Notes: generated by a model from the letters alone, not told the origin. A stretch of DNA of 64,000 nucleotides from JACDCY01 sp964350145 (GCA_964350145.1 CAYGJL010000011.1:1-64000); one strand, 5' to 3'; counted from the first letter of the stretch, positions 41,633-50,942 are shown. A program made the numbers and translations.

Positions 41633-42037
41633 ATGGTCAAAGCCTACATACCGGTTCTGCTGCTGATGGGCTTCGCCGCGATAAACGCGGTGTTGATGCT
41701 CGGACTGTCGGCGCTCACGCTGCGCAGCCGCCCCACCGCGGACAAGCAGATCCCGTACGAATCCGGAATCACCCCCCTCGGCGACGCACGGGAGCGGTTC
41801 TCGGTCAAGTTCTACATGGTCGCTATGCTGTTCATCATCTTCGACATCGAGACCGTGTTCATGATCCCGTGGGGCGCGCGCTACAAGCAGCTCTCCTGCA
41901 CGGAGCCACTGGTGAACGGCAACTGCGCCGCGGCCAACGTCTCCTTTTTCGGGCTGGGCGAGATGCTCGTCTTCATGGCGATCCTGCTCGTGGGCTACAT
42001 CTACGTATGGAAGAAGGGAGCGCTGCAGTGGGATTGA
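41633..42037 (+). CDS. nuoA: NADH-quinone oxidoreductase subunit A
   Basis: A three-helix membrane subunit of complex I. The core matches NuoA: YIPVLLLMGFAAINAVLML helix, KQIPYESGITPLGDARERFSVKFY, FIIFDIETVFMIPWG and a third helix FFGLGEMLVFMAILLVGYIYVW. I chose the ATG at 41633 (134 aa) because it begins directly at the first helix. The ATG at 41570 would add 21 residues encoded by a palindrome and a direct repeat right behind the promoter. The end overlaps nuoB by 10 nt. Confidence 0.92.
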   Translation: MVKAYIPVLLLMGFAAINAVLMLGLSALTLRSRPTADKQIPYESGITPLGDARERFSVKFYMVAMLFIIFDIETVFMIPWGARYKQLSCTEPLVNGNCAAANVSFFGLGEMLVFMAILLVGYIYVWKKGALQWD

Positions 42038-42696
42038 GCCGCCACCCTTCGCTCGCGGACACACAGACCCTGGCGGCCCGGACGACCGCCGACCGGCAGA
42101 TCGTCTCCTACGACCCGAAGTCGCAGGAAGGGTGGGTCACCACGCGGCTCGACTTCCTGGTGAATTGGGGGCGCGCCAACTCGCTCTGGCCGATGCCGTT
42201 CGGGACCGCCTGCTGCGCGATCGAGTTCATGGCGACCGCCGCGAGCCACTACGACCTCGCGCGCTTCGGCATGGAGCGCATGAGCTTCTCGCCGCGCCAA
42301 GCCGACGTGCTCATCTGCGCCGGACGCGTGCCGTTCAAGCTCGCGCCGATCATCCGCCGGATCTGGCAGCAGATGCCGCAACCCAAGTGGTGCATCTCCA
42401 TGGGCGCATGCGCCTCGACCGGCGGCATGTTCGACAACTACGCCGTGGTGCAGGGAATAGACACGATCATTCCGGTGGACGTGTACGTCCCCGGCTGTCC
42501 ACCGCGTCCCGAGGGGCTGCTGCACGGGATCAGGATGCTCCAGGAAAAGGTCAAGAACGAGCGCGGCGCCGACAAGCGCGTGCGCGACGAGATGGAGCCG
42601 GATCCCAACAGCAAGCTGTACATCCCGCCCGACATGATCGACGAGCTGTCGGAGCCGTTCGGCAACTCCGTCCACCAGACCCGCTCCGCTCCGTGA
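42028..42696 (+). CDS. nuoB: NADH-quinone oxidoreductase subunit B
   Basis: Carries cluster N2, the last iron-sulfur centre before quinone. The 222-aa protein has the ligand motifs GTACCAIEFMA (tandem Cys), SMGACASTGG and YVPGCPPRPEGLL. The N-terminal 40 residues and the C-terminal 25 (after the MLQEKVKNERG region) are extensions relative to E. coli NuoB. GTG start at 42028, overlapping nuoA. A TTG at 42034 is an alternative. The stop overlaps nuoC (GTGA). Confidence 0.95.
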   Translation: MGLSRHPSLADTQTLAARTTADRQIVSYDPKSQEGWVTTRLDFLVNWGRANSLWPMPFGTACCAIEFMATAASHYDLARFGMERMSFSPRQADVLICAGRVPFKLAPIIRRIWQQMPQPKWCISMGACASTGGMFDNYAVVQGIDTIIPVDVYVPGCPPRPEGLLHGIRMLQEKVKNERGADKRVRDEMEPDPNSKLYIPPDMIDELSEPFGNSVHQTRSAP

Positions 42697-43394
42697 CCGC
42701 GCCTTTCGCTGTCGTGACGCCGGGAAGCGCATCGCCCGGCGCGAGCGCACCCGCTACGCCGCGGAACCTCCCGCATTCCGGCGGCGAGCCCAATCCGTCG
42801 GCGGAAGCGCTGCGCGCGAAGTTCGGCACCGCGATCGAGCGCGTGGACGTGGTGTGGGGCGAGACGACGGTATGCCTGCAGGGAGATCGCTTGCTCGAGA
42901 TCGTGCAATGGCTGCACGACGATCCCGGGCAGCAGTACGACTATCTCTCCGACGTCACGGCCGTCGAGCACCGCGACTTCGACCAGCCGCTGGAAGTCGT
43001 CTGGCACCTGCGGTCGCTACCGTTCCGCCGCTTCCTGCGCCTGAAGGTGAGAATCCCTCAGGGCGAGCAGCTGGAAGTGGACAGCGTGTGGCCCGTGTAC
43101 AAGGGCGCTGACTGGCTGGAGCGCGAAGCGTACGACATGTTCGGTATCACCTTCCGCGGCCACCCGGACCTGCGCCGCATCATGATGTGGGAGTCGTTCA
43201 AGGAAGGCTACCCGCTACGGAAGGATTTCCCGCTGCGCGGCCGGTTCAGCCGCTCGGAGCAGCTCCGCCAGGCGCTCGATCAGGATCCGGAAGCACGCTA
43301 CTCCATGGAAGAACTGTCGGTCGCGGACGCGTTCGAGGACCTGCCGCCCGACATGCGCGAGCGGCTCGCCTCGGGCGAAAAGGTGGGCGAATGA
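42693..43394 (+). CDS. nuoC: NADH-quinone oxidoreductase subunit C
   Basis: A hydrophilic 30-kDa-type subunit of the connecting module. The 233-aa protein has an Ala/Pro-rich 35-residue leader, then the NuoC domain (DYLSDVTAVEH, PVYKGADWLEREAYDMFGITFRGHPDLRRIMM, EGYPLRKDFPLRG). nuoC and nuoD are separate genes, unlike the fused nuoCD of E. coli. The GTG at 42693 overlaps nuoB. Stop overlaps nuoD. Confidence 0.93.
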   Translation: MTAPFAVVTPGSASPGASAPATPRNLPHSGGEPNPSAEALRAKFGTAIERVDVVWGETTVCLQGDRLLEIVQWLHDDPGQQYDYLSDVTAVEHRDFDQPLEVVWHLRSLPFRRFLRLKVRIPQGEQLEVDSVWPVYKGADWLEREAYDMFGITFRGHPDLRRIMMWESFKEGYPLRKDFPLRGRFSRSEQLRQALDQDPEARYSMEELSVADAFEDLPPDMRERLASGEKVGE

Positions 43395-44698
43395 GCCCAC
43401 GGCGAACGGTGGAGTACGAGCTGTCCACGACGGGGGTGGACGCCCAGGGACGCCCGCGCCGAGTGCCGCTCGTAACCGAAGGCGGCGCTGCGGTCGCGCT
43501 GGAGCCGCCGCTTGCCTTGGAGCCGGAACTCGAGGGTGAGCACATGCTCATTAACATCGGTCCCCAACACCCCGCGACGCACGGCGTGCTGCGGCTGGTG
43601 CTGGAGCTGGACGGCGAGACGGTGGTCCGCTGCATCCCACACGTCGGGTACCTGCACTGCGGCTTCGAGAAGATCGGCGAGTACCGGCAGTACAACCAGA
43701 TCATTCCGTGGACCGACCGGGAGGACTACCTCAACTCGCCCGGCAACAACGTCGCGTTCGTGCTCGGCGCGGAGCGTCTGTTCGGGATCGAGATCACGGA
43801 GCGGTGCAAGGTCCTGCGCGTCATCGCGTGCGAGCTGTCGCGGATAATGTCGCACCTCGTCTGGCTCGGCACGACCTGCATAGACATCGGAGCGTTCACC
43901 CCCTTCCTGTGGAGCTTCCAGGAGCGGGAGAACATCTACAAGCTGTTCGAGGACTGGATCGGCGCGCGGCTCACGACGTCGCTGACGCGCGTCGGCGGCA
44001 TGGGCGCCGACGTCCCGTCGGGCTGGACCCAAGGGCTCAACAACTTCATCCGCACCTTCCCAAAGACGATCGACGAAGTGGACCGGATGCTCACCCGCAA
44101 CGCGATCTGGGTGGGCCGCACGGTCGGGCTCGGCGTGATGTCGCCGGAAGAAGCGGTGAACTACGGACTGTCGGGCCCGATGCTGCGCGCCTCGGGCGTG
44201 GCGTACGACGTTCGGCGCGACTTCCCGTACCTCGACTACGAGACGTACGACTTCGACGTGCCCGTTTCCACTCACGGCGACGTGTACGACCGTTATCTCG
44301 TGCGAATGGAAGAGATGCGGCAGTCGGTGCGCATTCTGCAGCAGGCGCTCGCACGCCTTCCGGACGGCCCGATCAACGTGGACGATCCGCGCGTGATCCT
44401 GCCGCCCAAGAACAAGGCGATGAGCGAGATGGAATCCATGATCCATCACTTCAAGCTGGTGATGGAAGGCCCGCGCCCGCCGATCGGGGAAGCCTACGTC
44501 GCGGTCGAGAGCCCGAAGGGAGAGAAGGGCTACTATATGGTCTCCGACGGCACGTCGAAGCCCGTGCGCTGGCGCATCCGTCCGCCGTCGTTCGTCAACC
44601 TGTCCTCCATCCCGAAGATGGTCGAAGGTCACCTGCTCTCCGACGTGATCGCGATCAACGCGAGCATAGACATCGTCATGGGGGAGATCGACCGATGA
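43391..44698 (+). CDS. nuoD: NADH-quinone oxidoreductase subunit D
   Basis: The 49-kDa subunit that forms the quinone site with NuoB. The 435-aa protein has a 45-residue N-terminal extension, then INIGPQHPATHGVLRL (quinone-site His and Thr), HVGYLHCGFEKIGEYR, MSHLVWLGT and the C-terminal SFVNLSSIPKMVEGHLLSDVIAI. The ATG at 43391 overlaps nuoC (ATGA). Stop overlaps the ybjQ-like gene (ATGA). Confidence 0.95.
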   Translation: MSPRRTVEYELSTTGVDAQGRPRRVPLVTEGGAAVALEPPLALEPELEGEHMLINIGPQHPATHGVLRLVLELDGETVVRCIPHVGYLHCGFEKIGEYRQYNQIIPWTDREDYLNSPGNNVAFVLGAERLFGIEITERCKVLRVIACELSRIMSHLVWLGTTCIDIGAFTPFLWSFQERENIYKLFEDWIGARLTTSLTRVGGMGADVPSGWTQGLNNFIRTFPKTIDEVDRMLTRNAIWVGRTVGLGVMSPEEAVNYGLSGPMLRASGVAYDVRRDFPYLDYETYDFDVPVSTHGDVYDRYLVRMEEMRQSVRILQQALARLPDGPINVDDPRVILPPKNKAMSEMESMIHHFKLVMEGPRPPIGEAYVAVESPKGEKGYYMVSDGTSKPVRWRIRPPSFVNLSSIPKMVEGHLLSDVIAINASIDIVMGEIDR

Positions 44699-45060
44699 GT
44701 CCGCTCTTCGAGCGCGGCACCGGCCCGGCGCTGATCAAGCTGAGCACCACACATTCGATCCCCGGCTACGAGGTCGAGGAGATAGTGGGAATCGTCACCG
44801 GCGAGTGGGTCGGTGGCGTCAATCTCTTTCGCGACTTCTTCGCCGGCGTACGCGACATCGTCGGCGGACGGAGCGCGTCGCTGGAGCGGGCGCTGCGCGA
44901 CGGGCGCGAGGCTTGCCTCGAGGAATTGCGCGAGTCCGCGTACGATCTGGGCGCGCAGGCGGTGGTCGGGGTCAAGTTCGATTACTCGCCGTTCAACAAG
45001 ATGCTGCTGCTCGCCGCCTCGGGCACCGCCGTTCGCCTGATCGTGGAGCGTCCACGGTGA
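44695..45060 (+). CDS. YbjQ/UPF0145 family protein inserted in the nuo operon
   Basis: A 121-aa member of the UPF0145 (YbjQ) family: STTHSIPGYEVEEIVGIVTGEWV at the start, then RDFFAGVRDIVGGRSASLERALRDGREACLEEL, and YDLGAQAVVGVKFDYSP. Members form pentameric rings and are sometimes called heavy-metal-binding, but no firm function is known. It is locked between nuoD and nuoE by 4-nt overlaps on both sides, so it is co-translated with complex I subunits. The name of its role there cannot be given. Confidence 0.85.
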   Translation: MSPLFERGTGPALIKLSTTHSIPGYEVEEIVGIVTGEWVGGVNLFRDFFAGVRDIVGGRSASLERALRDGREACLEELRESAYDLGAQAVVGVKFDYSPFNKMLLLAASGTAVRLIVERPR

Positions 45061-45587
45061 CGCACGCTTCCGCGCTCGCGATGGCTCCCGGCGGCCACGC
45101 CCCGGAGTCGCACGTCCCGGTGTTCACGGGCGAGACGCGCAAGCAGCTCGATGAGCTGCTCACGCGCTATCCCACGAAAATGGCCGCGCTGCTCCCCGCG
45201 CTGTGGCTCGTGCAGGACTCGCGCGGCTGGGTCAGCGACGGCTCCATGGCGGAGGTCGCCGAGCTGTTGGACCTGACGCCGGCGTACGTGAAGGGCGTGG
45301 TGACGTTCTACTACATGTATCACCAGCACCCGGTGGGGAGGTACTTCATCCAGGTGTGCACGACTTCGCCGTGCGGCATCTGCGGCGCCGAGGATGTGGT
45401 ACAGGCGCTGCTCAAGGAAACCAGGTGCGGCGAGCTGGGCACGACTTCACCCGACGGGAAGTTCACCGTAATCGAAGTGGAATGCCTGGGCGCGTGCGGC
45501 TTCGCCACGCCGATCATGGTCAACTCCGAGTTCATCGAATCGGTGACGGCCGATGGCGTTTCGGCTCTACTGGCAAGGTTCGAATGA
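45057..45587 (+). CDS. nuoE: NADH-quinone oxidoreductase subunit E
   Basis: The [2Fe-2S] (N1a) subunit of the NADH-oxidising module. The 176-aa protein has the four ligands Cys101 and Cys106 (CTTSPC) and Cys143 and Cys147 (CLGAC), preceded by the helical thioredoxin-like domain with AYVKGVVTFYYMY. GTG at 45057 overlaps the ybjQ-like gene. A 55-nt spacer with a repeat element separates it from nuoF, the largest gap inside the operon. Confidence 0.94.
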   Translation: MTHASALAMAPGGHAPESHVPVFTGETRKQLDELLTRYPTKMAALLPALWLVQDSRGWVSDGSMAEVAELLDLTPAYVKGVVTFYYMYHQHPVGRYFIQVCTTSPCGICGAEDVVQALLKETRCGELGTTSPDGKFTVIEVECLGACGFATPIMVNSEFIESVTADGVSALLARFE

Positions 45588-45642
45588 GAGAGCTATTGGC
45601 CGTTGGCTGTTGGCTATTGGGCACTGCGGAGAGAACGGGCTG
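45588..45642. repeat. nuoE-nuoF spacer repeat
   Basis: 45591-45620 is made of variants of TTGGCTGTTGGCTATTGG. Its reverse complement matches the AATAGCCAACAGCC tandem repeat in the moaA-mdh spacer (21220-21253). It is the only sizeable spacer in an operon otherwise joined by overlaps. Confidence 0.8.
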
Positions 45643-46956
45643 ATGGGTTTCCCTCATAAACCGCACGAGCGCGAGACGCCCGTTCTGTCGGAGCACTTCG
45701 GCAATGCCGCGGCGCGATCGCTCGACGGCTGGAAGAAGCTCGGCGGGTACAAGGCGCTGGAGAAGGCGCTGGGCATGCAGCCCGCCGAGATCGTGGAAGT
45801 CGTGAAGGCGTCGGGGCTGCGCGGCCGCGGTGGCGCCGGATTCCCTACGGGCATGAAGTGGTCGTTCATGAAGCCCGGCGACGGGAAGGCGCACTATCTC
45901 TGCTGCAACGCCGACGAGTCGGAGCCAGGCACGTTCAAGGACCGCGAGATCATGCGGTGGACGCCGCACGCGCTCGTCGAGGCGTGCGCGATCGGCGCGT
46001 ATGCCATCGGCGCGGAGACGGCGTACATCTACATTCGCGGCGAGTTCACTGAGCCGCTGGACGAGATGAATCGAGCCGTGAAGGAAGCATACGCGGCGGG
46101 AATCGTCGGCAAGAACGCGATGGGCACCGGCAAGCGCGTGGACGTGCACGTGCACAAGGGCGCGGGCGCGTACATCTGCGGGGAAGAGACCGCGCTGATG
46201 AACTCGCTCGAGGGCCGGCGCGGCAATCCCCGCATCAAGCCGCCGTTCCCCGCGGTGTCGGGTTTGTTCGGCATGCCCACGACGATCAACAATGTCGAGA
46301 CGCTGGTCGCGGTGAACCACATCCTCATGCGCGGCGCCGACTGGTACAAGGGGATGTCTCTGTCCAACCCGAAGAGCACGGGCACCAAGCTGTTTTCCGT
46401 GTGCGGCAACGTCGCGCGCCCGGGCAATTACGAAGTGCAGATGGGCTTTCCCTTCAAGGATTTCCTGTACGGCGTATGCGGCGGCCCGCTCGAGGGGCGG
46501 CAGTTCAAGGCGGTGATTCCAGGCGGCGTGTCGGTGCCGATCCAGAATATGGAGGAGGCCGAAGCGACGCTCATGGACTACGAGGGCTTCGTGGAGCGCG
46601 GCTCGATGCTCGGCTCCGGCGGCGTCATCGTGATAGACGACGCGCAGAACATGGTCAAGGTGATTGCCCGCATCGCGCGGTTCTTCGCGCACGAGAGCTG
46701 CGCGCAGTGCACCCAGTGCCGCGAGGGTACGGCGTGGGCCACGCGGATCCTCGAGCGCATAGCGGACGGACACGGCGCGACGGAAGACCTGGACACGCTG
46801 CTCGACATCTCCGAGGACATGACGGGGAAGACGATTTGCGTCCTCAGCGATTCGTGCGCGACGCCTATCGTATCGGGGATCAAGAAGTTCCGGGAGGAGT
46901 TCGAGGTGCTGATCAAGCAGCGGCGGGTCCACCCGGTCGCGGCGGCGGTGGCCTGA
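45643..46956 (+). CDS. nuoF: NADH-quinone oxidoreductase subunit F
   Basis: Binds NADH and FMN and carries cluster N3. The 437-aa protein has GLRGRGGAGFPTGMKWSFM (NADH/FMN), CNADESEPGTFKDRE, the Gly-rich GAGAYICGEETALMNSLEG and the [4Fe-4S] motif ESCAQCTQCREGT. I chose the ATG at 45643 rather than an in-frame ATG at 45553, because the latter lies inside nuoE and would translate the spacer repeat. Stop overlaps nuoG by one base. Confidence 0.95.
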   Translation: MGFPHKPHERETPVLSEHFGNAAARSLDGWKKLGGYKALEKALGMQPAEIVEVVKASGLRGRGGAGFPTGMKWSFMKPGDGKAHYLCCNADESEPGTFKDREIMRWTPHALVEACAIGAYAIGAETAYIYIRGEFTEPLDEMNRAVKEAYAAGIVGKNAMGTGKRVDVHVHKGAGAYICGEETALMNSLEGRRGNPRIKPPFPAVSGLFGMPTTINNVETLVAVNHILMRGADWYKGMSLSNPKSTGTKLFSVCGNVARPGNYEVQMGFPFKDFLYGVCGGPLEGRQFKAVIPGGVSVPIQNMEEAEATLMDYEGFVERGSMLGSGGVIVIDDAQNMVKVIARIARFFAHESCAQCTQCREGTAWATRILERIADGHGATEDLDTLLDISEDMTGKTICVLSDSCATPIVSGIKKFREEFEVLIKQRRVHPVAAAVA

Positions 46957-48533
46957 TGGCGAACGAGACGCAGGCGCCCGTGAAGACGGTGACGCTCACC
47001 ATCGAGGGCCGGCAGGTGACGGTCCCCGAGGGCACGTCCATTCTCGAGGCGGCCAAGCAGGTCGGCGTGCTGATTCCGCATTACTGCTATCACCCGGGCC
47101 TGCCCGTCGCCGGCGTGTGCCGGATGTGCCTGGTGGACGTCGAGAAGGCGCCCAAGCTCGCGCCGTCGTGCGCCACCGCGGCGATGGACGGCCAGGTGGT
47201 GCACGTACACTCCGACAAGGCGCTCGACGCCCGCAAGGGCGTGCTCGAGATGCTGCTGATCAACCACCCGCTCGACTGTCCGATCTGCGACCAGTCCGGC
47301 GAGTGCGAGCTGCAGGACTACACCTTCCAGGAAGGGCGCAAGGACTCGCGCTATCGCGAGCCGAAGCGCTTCAACCCGGCGGAGGATTTCGGCGGCGACG
47401 TGCTGTACGTCCCCAACCGGTGCATCCTCTGCACGCGGTGCGTCCGCTTCATGGAAGACGTGGCGCACGATCCGGTCCTGAATGTGAGCGAGCGCGGCGA
47501 CCGCGCGCTGATCGGCAAGTTCGAGGGCAGGGACCTCACCCACCCGTGGGCCGCGAACGTCGTGGACCTGTGCCCCGTCGGGGCGCTGCTGTCCAAGGAC
47601 TCGCTCAACAAGGCGCGCGCGTGGGAGCTGGACCGCACGGCGTCGGTGTGCCCCAACTGCACGCAGGGCTGCAACGTCATCGTCGAGACGCGGGACAACA
47701 CGGTCGTCCGGCTCAAGCCCCGCTTCAACGACCAGGTCAACGAGTACTTCATCTGTGATTATGGCCGCCTCAACTATCGCTGGCTCAACCGGCAGGACCG
47801 GGTGGGCACGCCGATGGTGCGGCGCGGCGAATCGCTTGCCGAGACCGATTGGGACACCGCGATCGCGGCTGCGGCGAGTCTCCTCGCGGGGCAGAAGGTC
47901 TCCGTGATCGCGTCGCCGATGCTGTCGAACGAGACGTTTTTCCTGCTCTCCTCGCTCATCGGTCGCAACGGCGGTGCGGGCAGCTTCACCGTGGAGACCG
48001 GCCCGGAAGCGCCGCTGCCGGGCGTGGAGGATCTCTCGCTGCGGGCGGACCGCGCGGCGAACGTCGCCGGCGCCGAACGCCTCGGCTTCAAGCGCGCGGC
48101 GGGCGCGGCTAGCGCGGCCGCCGGCGTGGTCGTGATTGCCGGCGACCAACATTTCGGGCTGGACCTGTCGAAGCTTCCCGCGGGCGCGCGCCTGCTGGTG
48201 ATCGGCTCGGTGATTCCCGACGGCGGACACGGCGCGGACGCGGTGCTGCCCATCGCCAACATGGCGGAAGAAGAGGGGACCTTCACGAACATCCAGGGAC
48301 GGGTGCAGCGGTTCCGCCAGGCGAAGGCGCCGCCGGGACACACACGCTCGAGCTGGTCGGTGGTGGGAGACCTGCTGCACGCGCTCGGAGGCTCCGTGCA
48401 GTACTTCCTGCCGTCGGAAGTGTTCGCGGAGATGGCCGGCGCGCGCGCGGAGTTCAAGGGATTGAACTGGGACCGGCTCGGCTCCAAAGGCCTTCCCGTA
48501 TTGAACGGGAACGGCACGGAGGCGCGGCCATGA
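46956..48533 (+). CDS. nuoG: NADH-quinone oxidoreductase subunit G (short form)
   Basis: The 75-kDa-type iron-sulfur subunit. The 525-aa protein has the [2Fe-2S] motif (YHPGLPVAGVCRMCLVD plus SCATA), the His/Cys N5-type motif HPLDCPICDQSGECELQD, the N4-type motif CILCTRCVRF with a later CPVGAL, and an N7-type motif CPNCTQGC followed 27 residues later by Cys. The molybdopterin-oxidoreductase-like C-terminal half is much reduced compared with the 680-910 residues of common NuoG proteins. The ATG at 46956 shares one base with the nuoF stop. Confidence 0.93.
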   Translation: MANETQAPVKTVTLTIEGRQVTVPEGTSILEAAKQVGVLIPHYCYHPGLPVAGVCRMCLVDVEKAPKLAPSCATAAMDGQVVHVHSDKALDARKGVLEMLLINHPLDCPICDQSGECELQDYTFQEGRKDSRYREPKRFNPAEDFGGDVLYVPNRCILCTRCVRFMEDVAHDPVLNVSERGDRALIGKFEGRDLTHPWAANVVDLCPVGALLSKDSLNKARAWELDRTASVCPNCTQGCNVIVETRDNTVVRLKPRFNDQVNEYFICDYGRLNYRWLNRQDRVGTPMVRRGESLAETDWDTAIAAAASLLAGQKVSVIASPMLSNETFFLLSSLIGRNGGAGSFTVETGPEAPLPGVEDLSLRADRAANVAGAERLGFKRAAGAASAAAGVVVIAGDQHFGLDLSKLPAGARLLVIGSVIPDGGHGADAVLPIANMAEEEGTFTNIQGRVQRFRQAKAPPGHTRSSWSVVGDLLHALGGSVQYFLPSEVFAEMAGARAEFKGLNWDRLGSKGLPVLNGNGTEARP

Positions 48534-49864
48534 GCTTCGCCGGATCCATGTTGCTCCAGCTCGCGAATCCGCAGGTCGTAGCCACCGGCACGGGCGTGTT
48601 CCTGATCTCGACGCTCGTAAAGGTGCTCGTCATGTTCACGCTCTACATGGTGGGCGTGGCGCTGCTCACGCTCGCGGAGCGCAAGATCTCGGCGTGGATC
48701 CATGACCGGCACGGCCCGAACCGGGTTGGCCCGCACGGGCTGCTCCAGCCGTTCGCGGACGGGCTCAAGAACATTATGAAGGAGGAGACGTACCCGGACG
48801 CGGCGTACAAGCCTCTGTTCATCCTTGCTCCCGCGATGTCATTCATCGTCGCGCTGACCGCATGGGCGGTGATTCCGTTCGCCTCTCCGCTGCCGACGCC
48901 GTGGGGGCTGATCCCGATGGTGGTCGCGGACCTGCCGATTGGATTCCTCTTCATCCTCGCACTTACCTCGCTTGGCGTGTACGGGATCGTGCTCGCGGGG
49001 TGGTCCTCGAACAACAAGTACTCGCTGCTGGGCGGACTCCGCTCCAGCGCCCAGATGATCTCGTACGAGATCGCGATGGGGCTGTCCATTATCCCGGTGC
49101 TCCTGCTCGCGGGCAACGTCACGCTCAGCACGATCATAGACCAGCAGGCGCACGGGCTGTACAACATCCTCAATCTCACGATCGCGTTCTTCATCTTCAT
49201 GGTGGCGGCGTTCGCGGAGACCAACCGCCTGCCGTTCGATCTGCCTGAAGCCGAGTCCGAGCTCATCGCCGGATACCACACCGAATACAGCGCGATGAAG
49301 TTCTCGTTCTTCTTCATCGCCGAGTACGCCAACATGGTCACGGCCAGTGCGCTCATGGCCACGCTGTTCTTCGGCGGCTGGGACATCCCCATCAGCGGCT
49401 GGGAGAACGCCGCGCCGTACACCGTGCTCAAGACGGTGGTGACCGGGCTCGTGTTCGGCGCGAAGGTGATGTTCTTCATCTTCACCTTCATGTGGATCCG
49501 TTGGACGCTGCCGCGGTTCCGCTACGATCAGCTCATGTCGCTCGGCTGGAAGTTCATGCTGCCGCTAGCGCTCGGTTACATCGTCGTGGTCGCGTCGGCG
49601 ATGCTCGGGCTCGCGGCATCCGGCATCGAGTACGGCCCGCTGTACGGGCTCGCGCTGTTCGGAGTGAACCTGGCGCTGGTCATGATCCTGTTCGTCATAG
49701 TGGATCACGGCCGCATCATCAGCCCGGCGTACGGCCGGCTGGATCCGCGCGAGCTGGAGAAGCTCCGCGCCATGCGGCAGCGCTCCGCGCTCGCCCGCCG
49801 TCCAGCGGCCGCTCCGGCGGCAGGCGCCACCAAGCCCGCTCGTGTCACCGGAGGAACGCGCTAA
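48530..49864 (+). CDS. nuoH: NADH-quinone oxidoreductase subunit H
   Basis: The membrane subunit that joins the peripheral and membrane arms and lines the quinone channel. The 444-aa protein has ALLTLAERKISAWIHDRHGPNRVGP, ETNRLPFDLPEAESELIAGYHTEYSAMKFSFF (split across the Glu-rich loop) and about nine helices. The C-terminal 35 residues are a soluble Arg/Ala-rich tail (MRQRSALARRPAAAPAAG). ATG overlaps nuoG. Stop shares a base with nuoI. Confidence 0.95.
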   Translation: MSFAGSMLLQLANPQVVATGTGVFLISTLVKVLVMFTLYMVGVALLTLAERKISAWIHDRHGPNRVGPHGLLQPFADGLKNIMKEETYPDAAYKPLFILAPAMSFIVALTAWAVIPFASPLPTPWGLIPMVVADLPIGFLFILALTSLGVYGIVLAGWSSNNKYSLLGGLRSSAQMISYEIAMGLSIIPVLLLAGNVTLSTIIDQQAHGLYNILNLTIAFFIFMVAAFAETNRLPFDLPEAESELIAGYHTEYSAMKFSFFFIAEYANMVTASALMATLFFGGWDIPISGWENAAPYTVLKTVVTGLVFGAKVMFFIFTFMWIRWTLPRFRYDQLMSLGWKFMLPLALGYIVVVASAMLGLAASGIEYGPLYGLALFGVNLALVMILFVIVDHGRIISPAYGRLDPRELEKLRAMRQRSALARRPAAAPAAGATKPARVTGGTR

Positions 49865-50361
49865 TGGCGATCAACGTAAAAGTGGTGAATCGCCCGACGG
49901 GGGAGGTGAGCTACGTGCGCTCCACTCTCAAGGGGATGGCGCTCACCTTCAAGCACCTGATCGATCCGCACAAGGTCACTATCCAGTATCCCGAGGAGAA
50001 GCACTCGCTCTCCCCGCGCTGGCGGGGCACGCACCGTATGCTCACCACCGAGGACGGCAAGGCGAAGTGCGTCGCCTGCGGCCTGTGCCCCACCGTGTGT
50101 CCGGCTAATTGCATCAAGCTCGTGCCCGGGGAAGACGAGCACGGCAACCGCTACCCGCTCATCTTCGAGATAGACGAGTTCCGCTGCATCTTCTGCGGCT
50201 ACTGCCAGGAGGTGTGCCCGGAAGAAGCCATCCACCTCGGCCGGCACTACGAGAACGCCGAGTACAGCCGCGAGGGCTTCGTGTACGACCTCGAGCGACT
50301 CACGGCGCAGACGCATCCGGTGACCGAGCTGTGGGACCCGGAGGATCCGAAAGGCCAATGA
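49864..50361 (+). CDS. nuoI: NADH-quinone oxidoreductase subunit I
   Basis: Carries two [4Fe-4S] clusters (N6a, N6b) between NuoG and NuoB. The 165-aa protein has the two motifs CVACGLCPTVCP and CIFCGYCQEVCP. ATG at 49864 shares one base with the nuoH stop. The open frame further upstream is a nuoH shadow. Stop overlaps nuoJ (ATGA). Confidence 0.95.
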   Translation: MAINVKVVNRPTGEVSYVRSTLKGMALTFKHLIDPHKVTIQYPEEKHSLSPRWRGTHRMLTTEDGKAKCVACGLCPTVCPANCIKLVPGEDEHGNRYPLIFEIDEFRCIFCGYCQEVCPEEAIHLGRHYENAEYSREGFVYDLERLTAQTHPVTELWDPEDPKGQ

Positions 50362-50942
50362 TCGATCCGGCGTATCCTCTTTTCTATACGTTCCACTTCT
50401 ACCTCTTCGGCGTGATCGCGCTGGCGTCGGCGCTCGCATTCGTCACCCGCAAGAGTCCCGTCGCAGCCGCGCTCTGGCTGGTGAACGTGATGTTCGCGCT
50501 CGCCGCTCTGTACGTGATGCTGGACGCGCATTTCATCGCCGCGATCCAGGTGCTGGTGTACGCCGGCGCGATCATGGTCGTGTTCCTCTTCGTGATAATG
50601 CTGCTCAACCTCGGCCACCCGTCCGAGATTGCGGACATCCGCGGGAAGTGGGGAAAGGGCGCCGCGGTGGTGCTGGGGCTGATCCTGCTGGCGGAGATCG
50701 CCGTGGTGAGCGGGACGCGCGTCAAGCCCGAATGGATTCTGCCGCGCGGCGAGATGGACCGGCTGCTGGCGGAGAAGGGGGCGGTCGGCGTGGTAGCGGA
50801 CCCGCTGTTCACCAATTACCTGCTCGCGTTCGAGCTGACGAGCATCCTGCTGCTGATCGCCATTGTCGGAGCCGTCGTCCTCGGCCGCCGCGCCGAGCAC
50901 CACGTCGAGCCCGTGTCGGAGGAGAGCGCGCATGCTGGCTGA
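50358..50942 (+). CDS. nuoJ: NADH-quinone oxidoreductase subunit J
   Basis: A five-helix membrane subunit. The 194-aa protein has SPVAAALWLVNVMFALAALYVML, the conserved FIAAIQVLVYAGAIMVVFLFVIMLL with the pi-bulge helix, and a final helix LLLIAIVGAVVLGRR. ATG overlaps nuoI, and its end overlaps nuoK by 11 nt. Confidence 0.93.
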   Translation: MIDPAYPLFYTFHFYLFGVIALASALAFVTRKSPVAAALWLVNVMFALAALYVMLDAHFIAAIQVLVYAGAIMVVFLFVIMLLNLGHPSEIADIRGKWGKGAAVVLGLILLAEIAVVSGTRVKPEWILPRGEMDRLLAEKGAVGVVADPLFTNYLLAFELTSILLLIAIVGAVVLGRRAEHHVEPVSEESAHAG

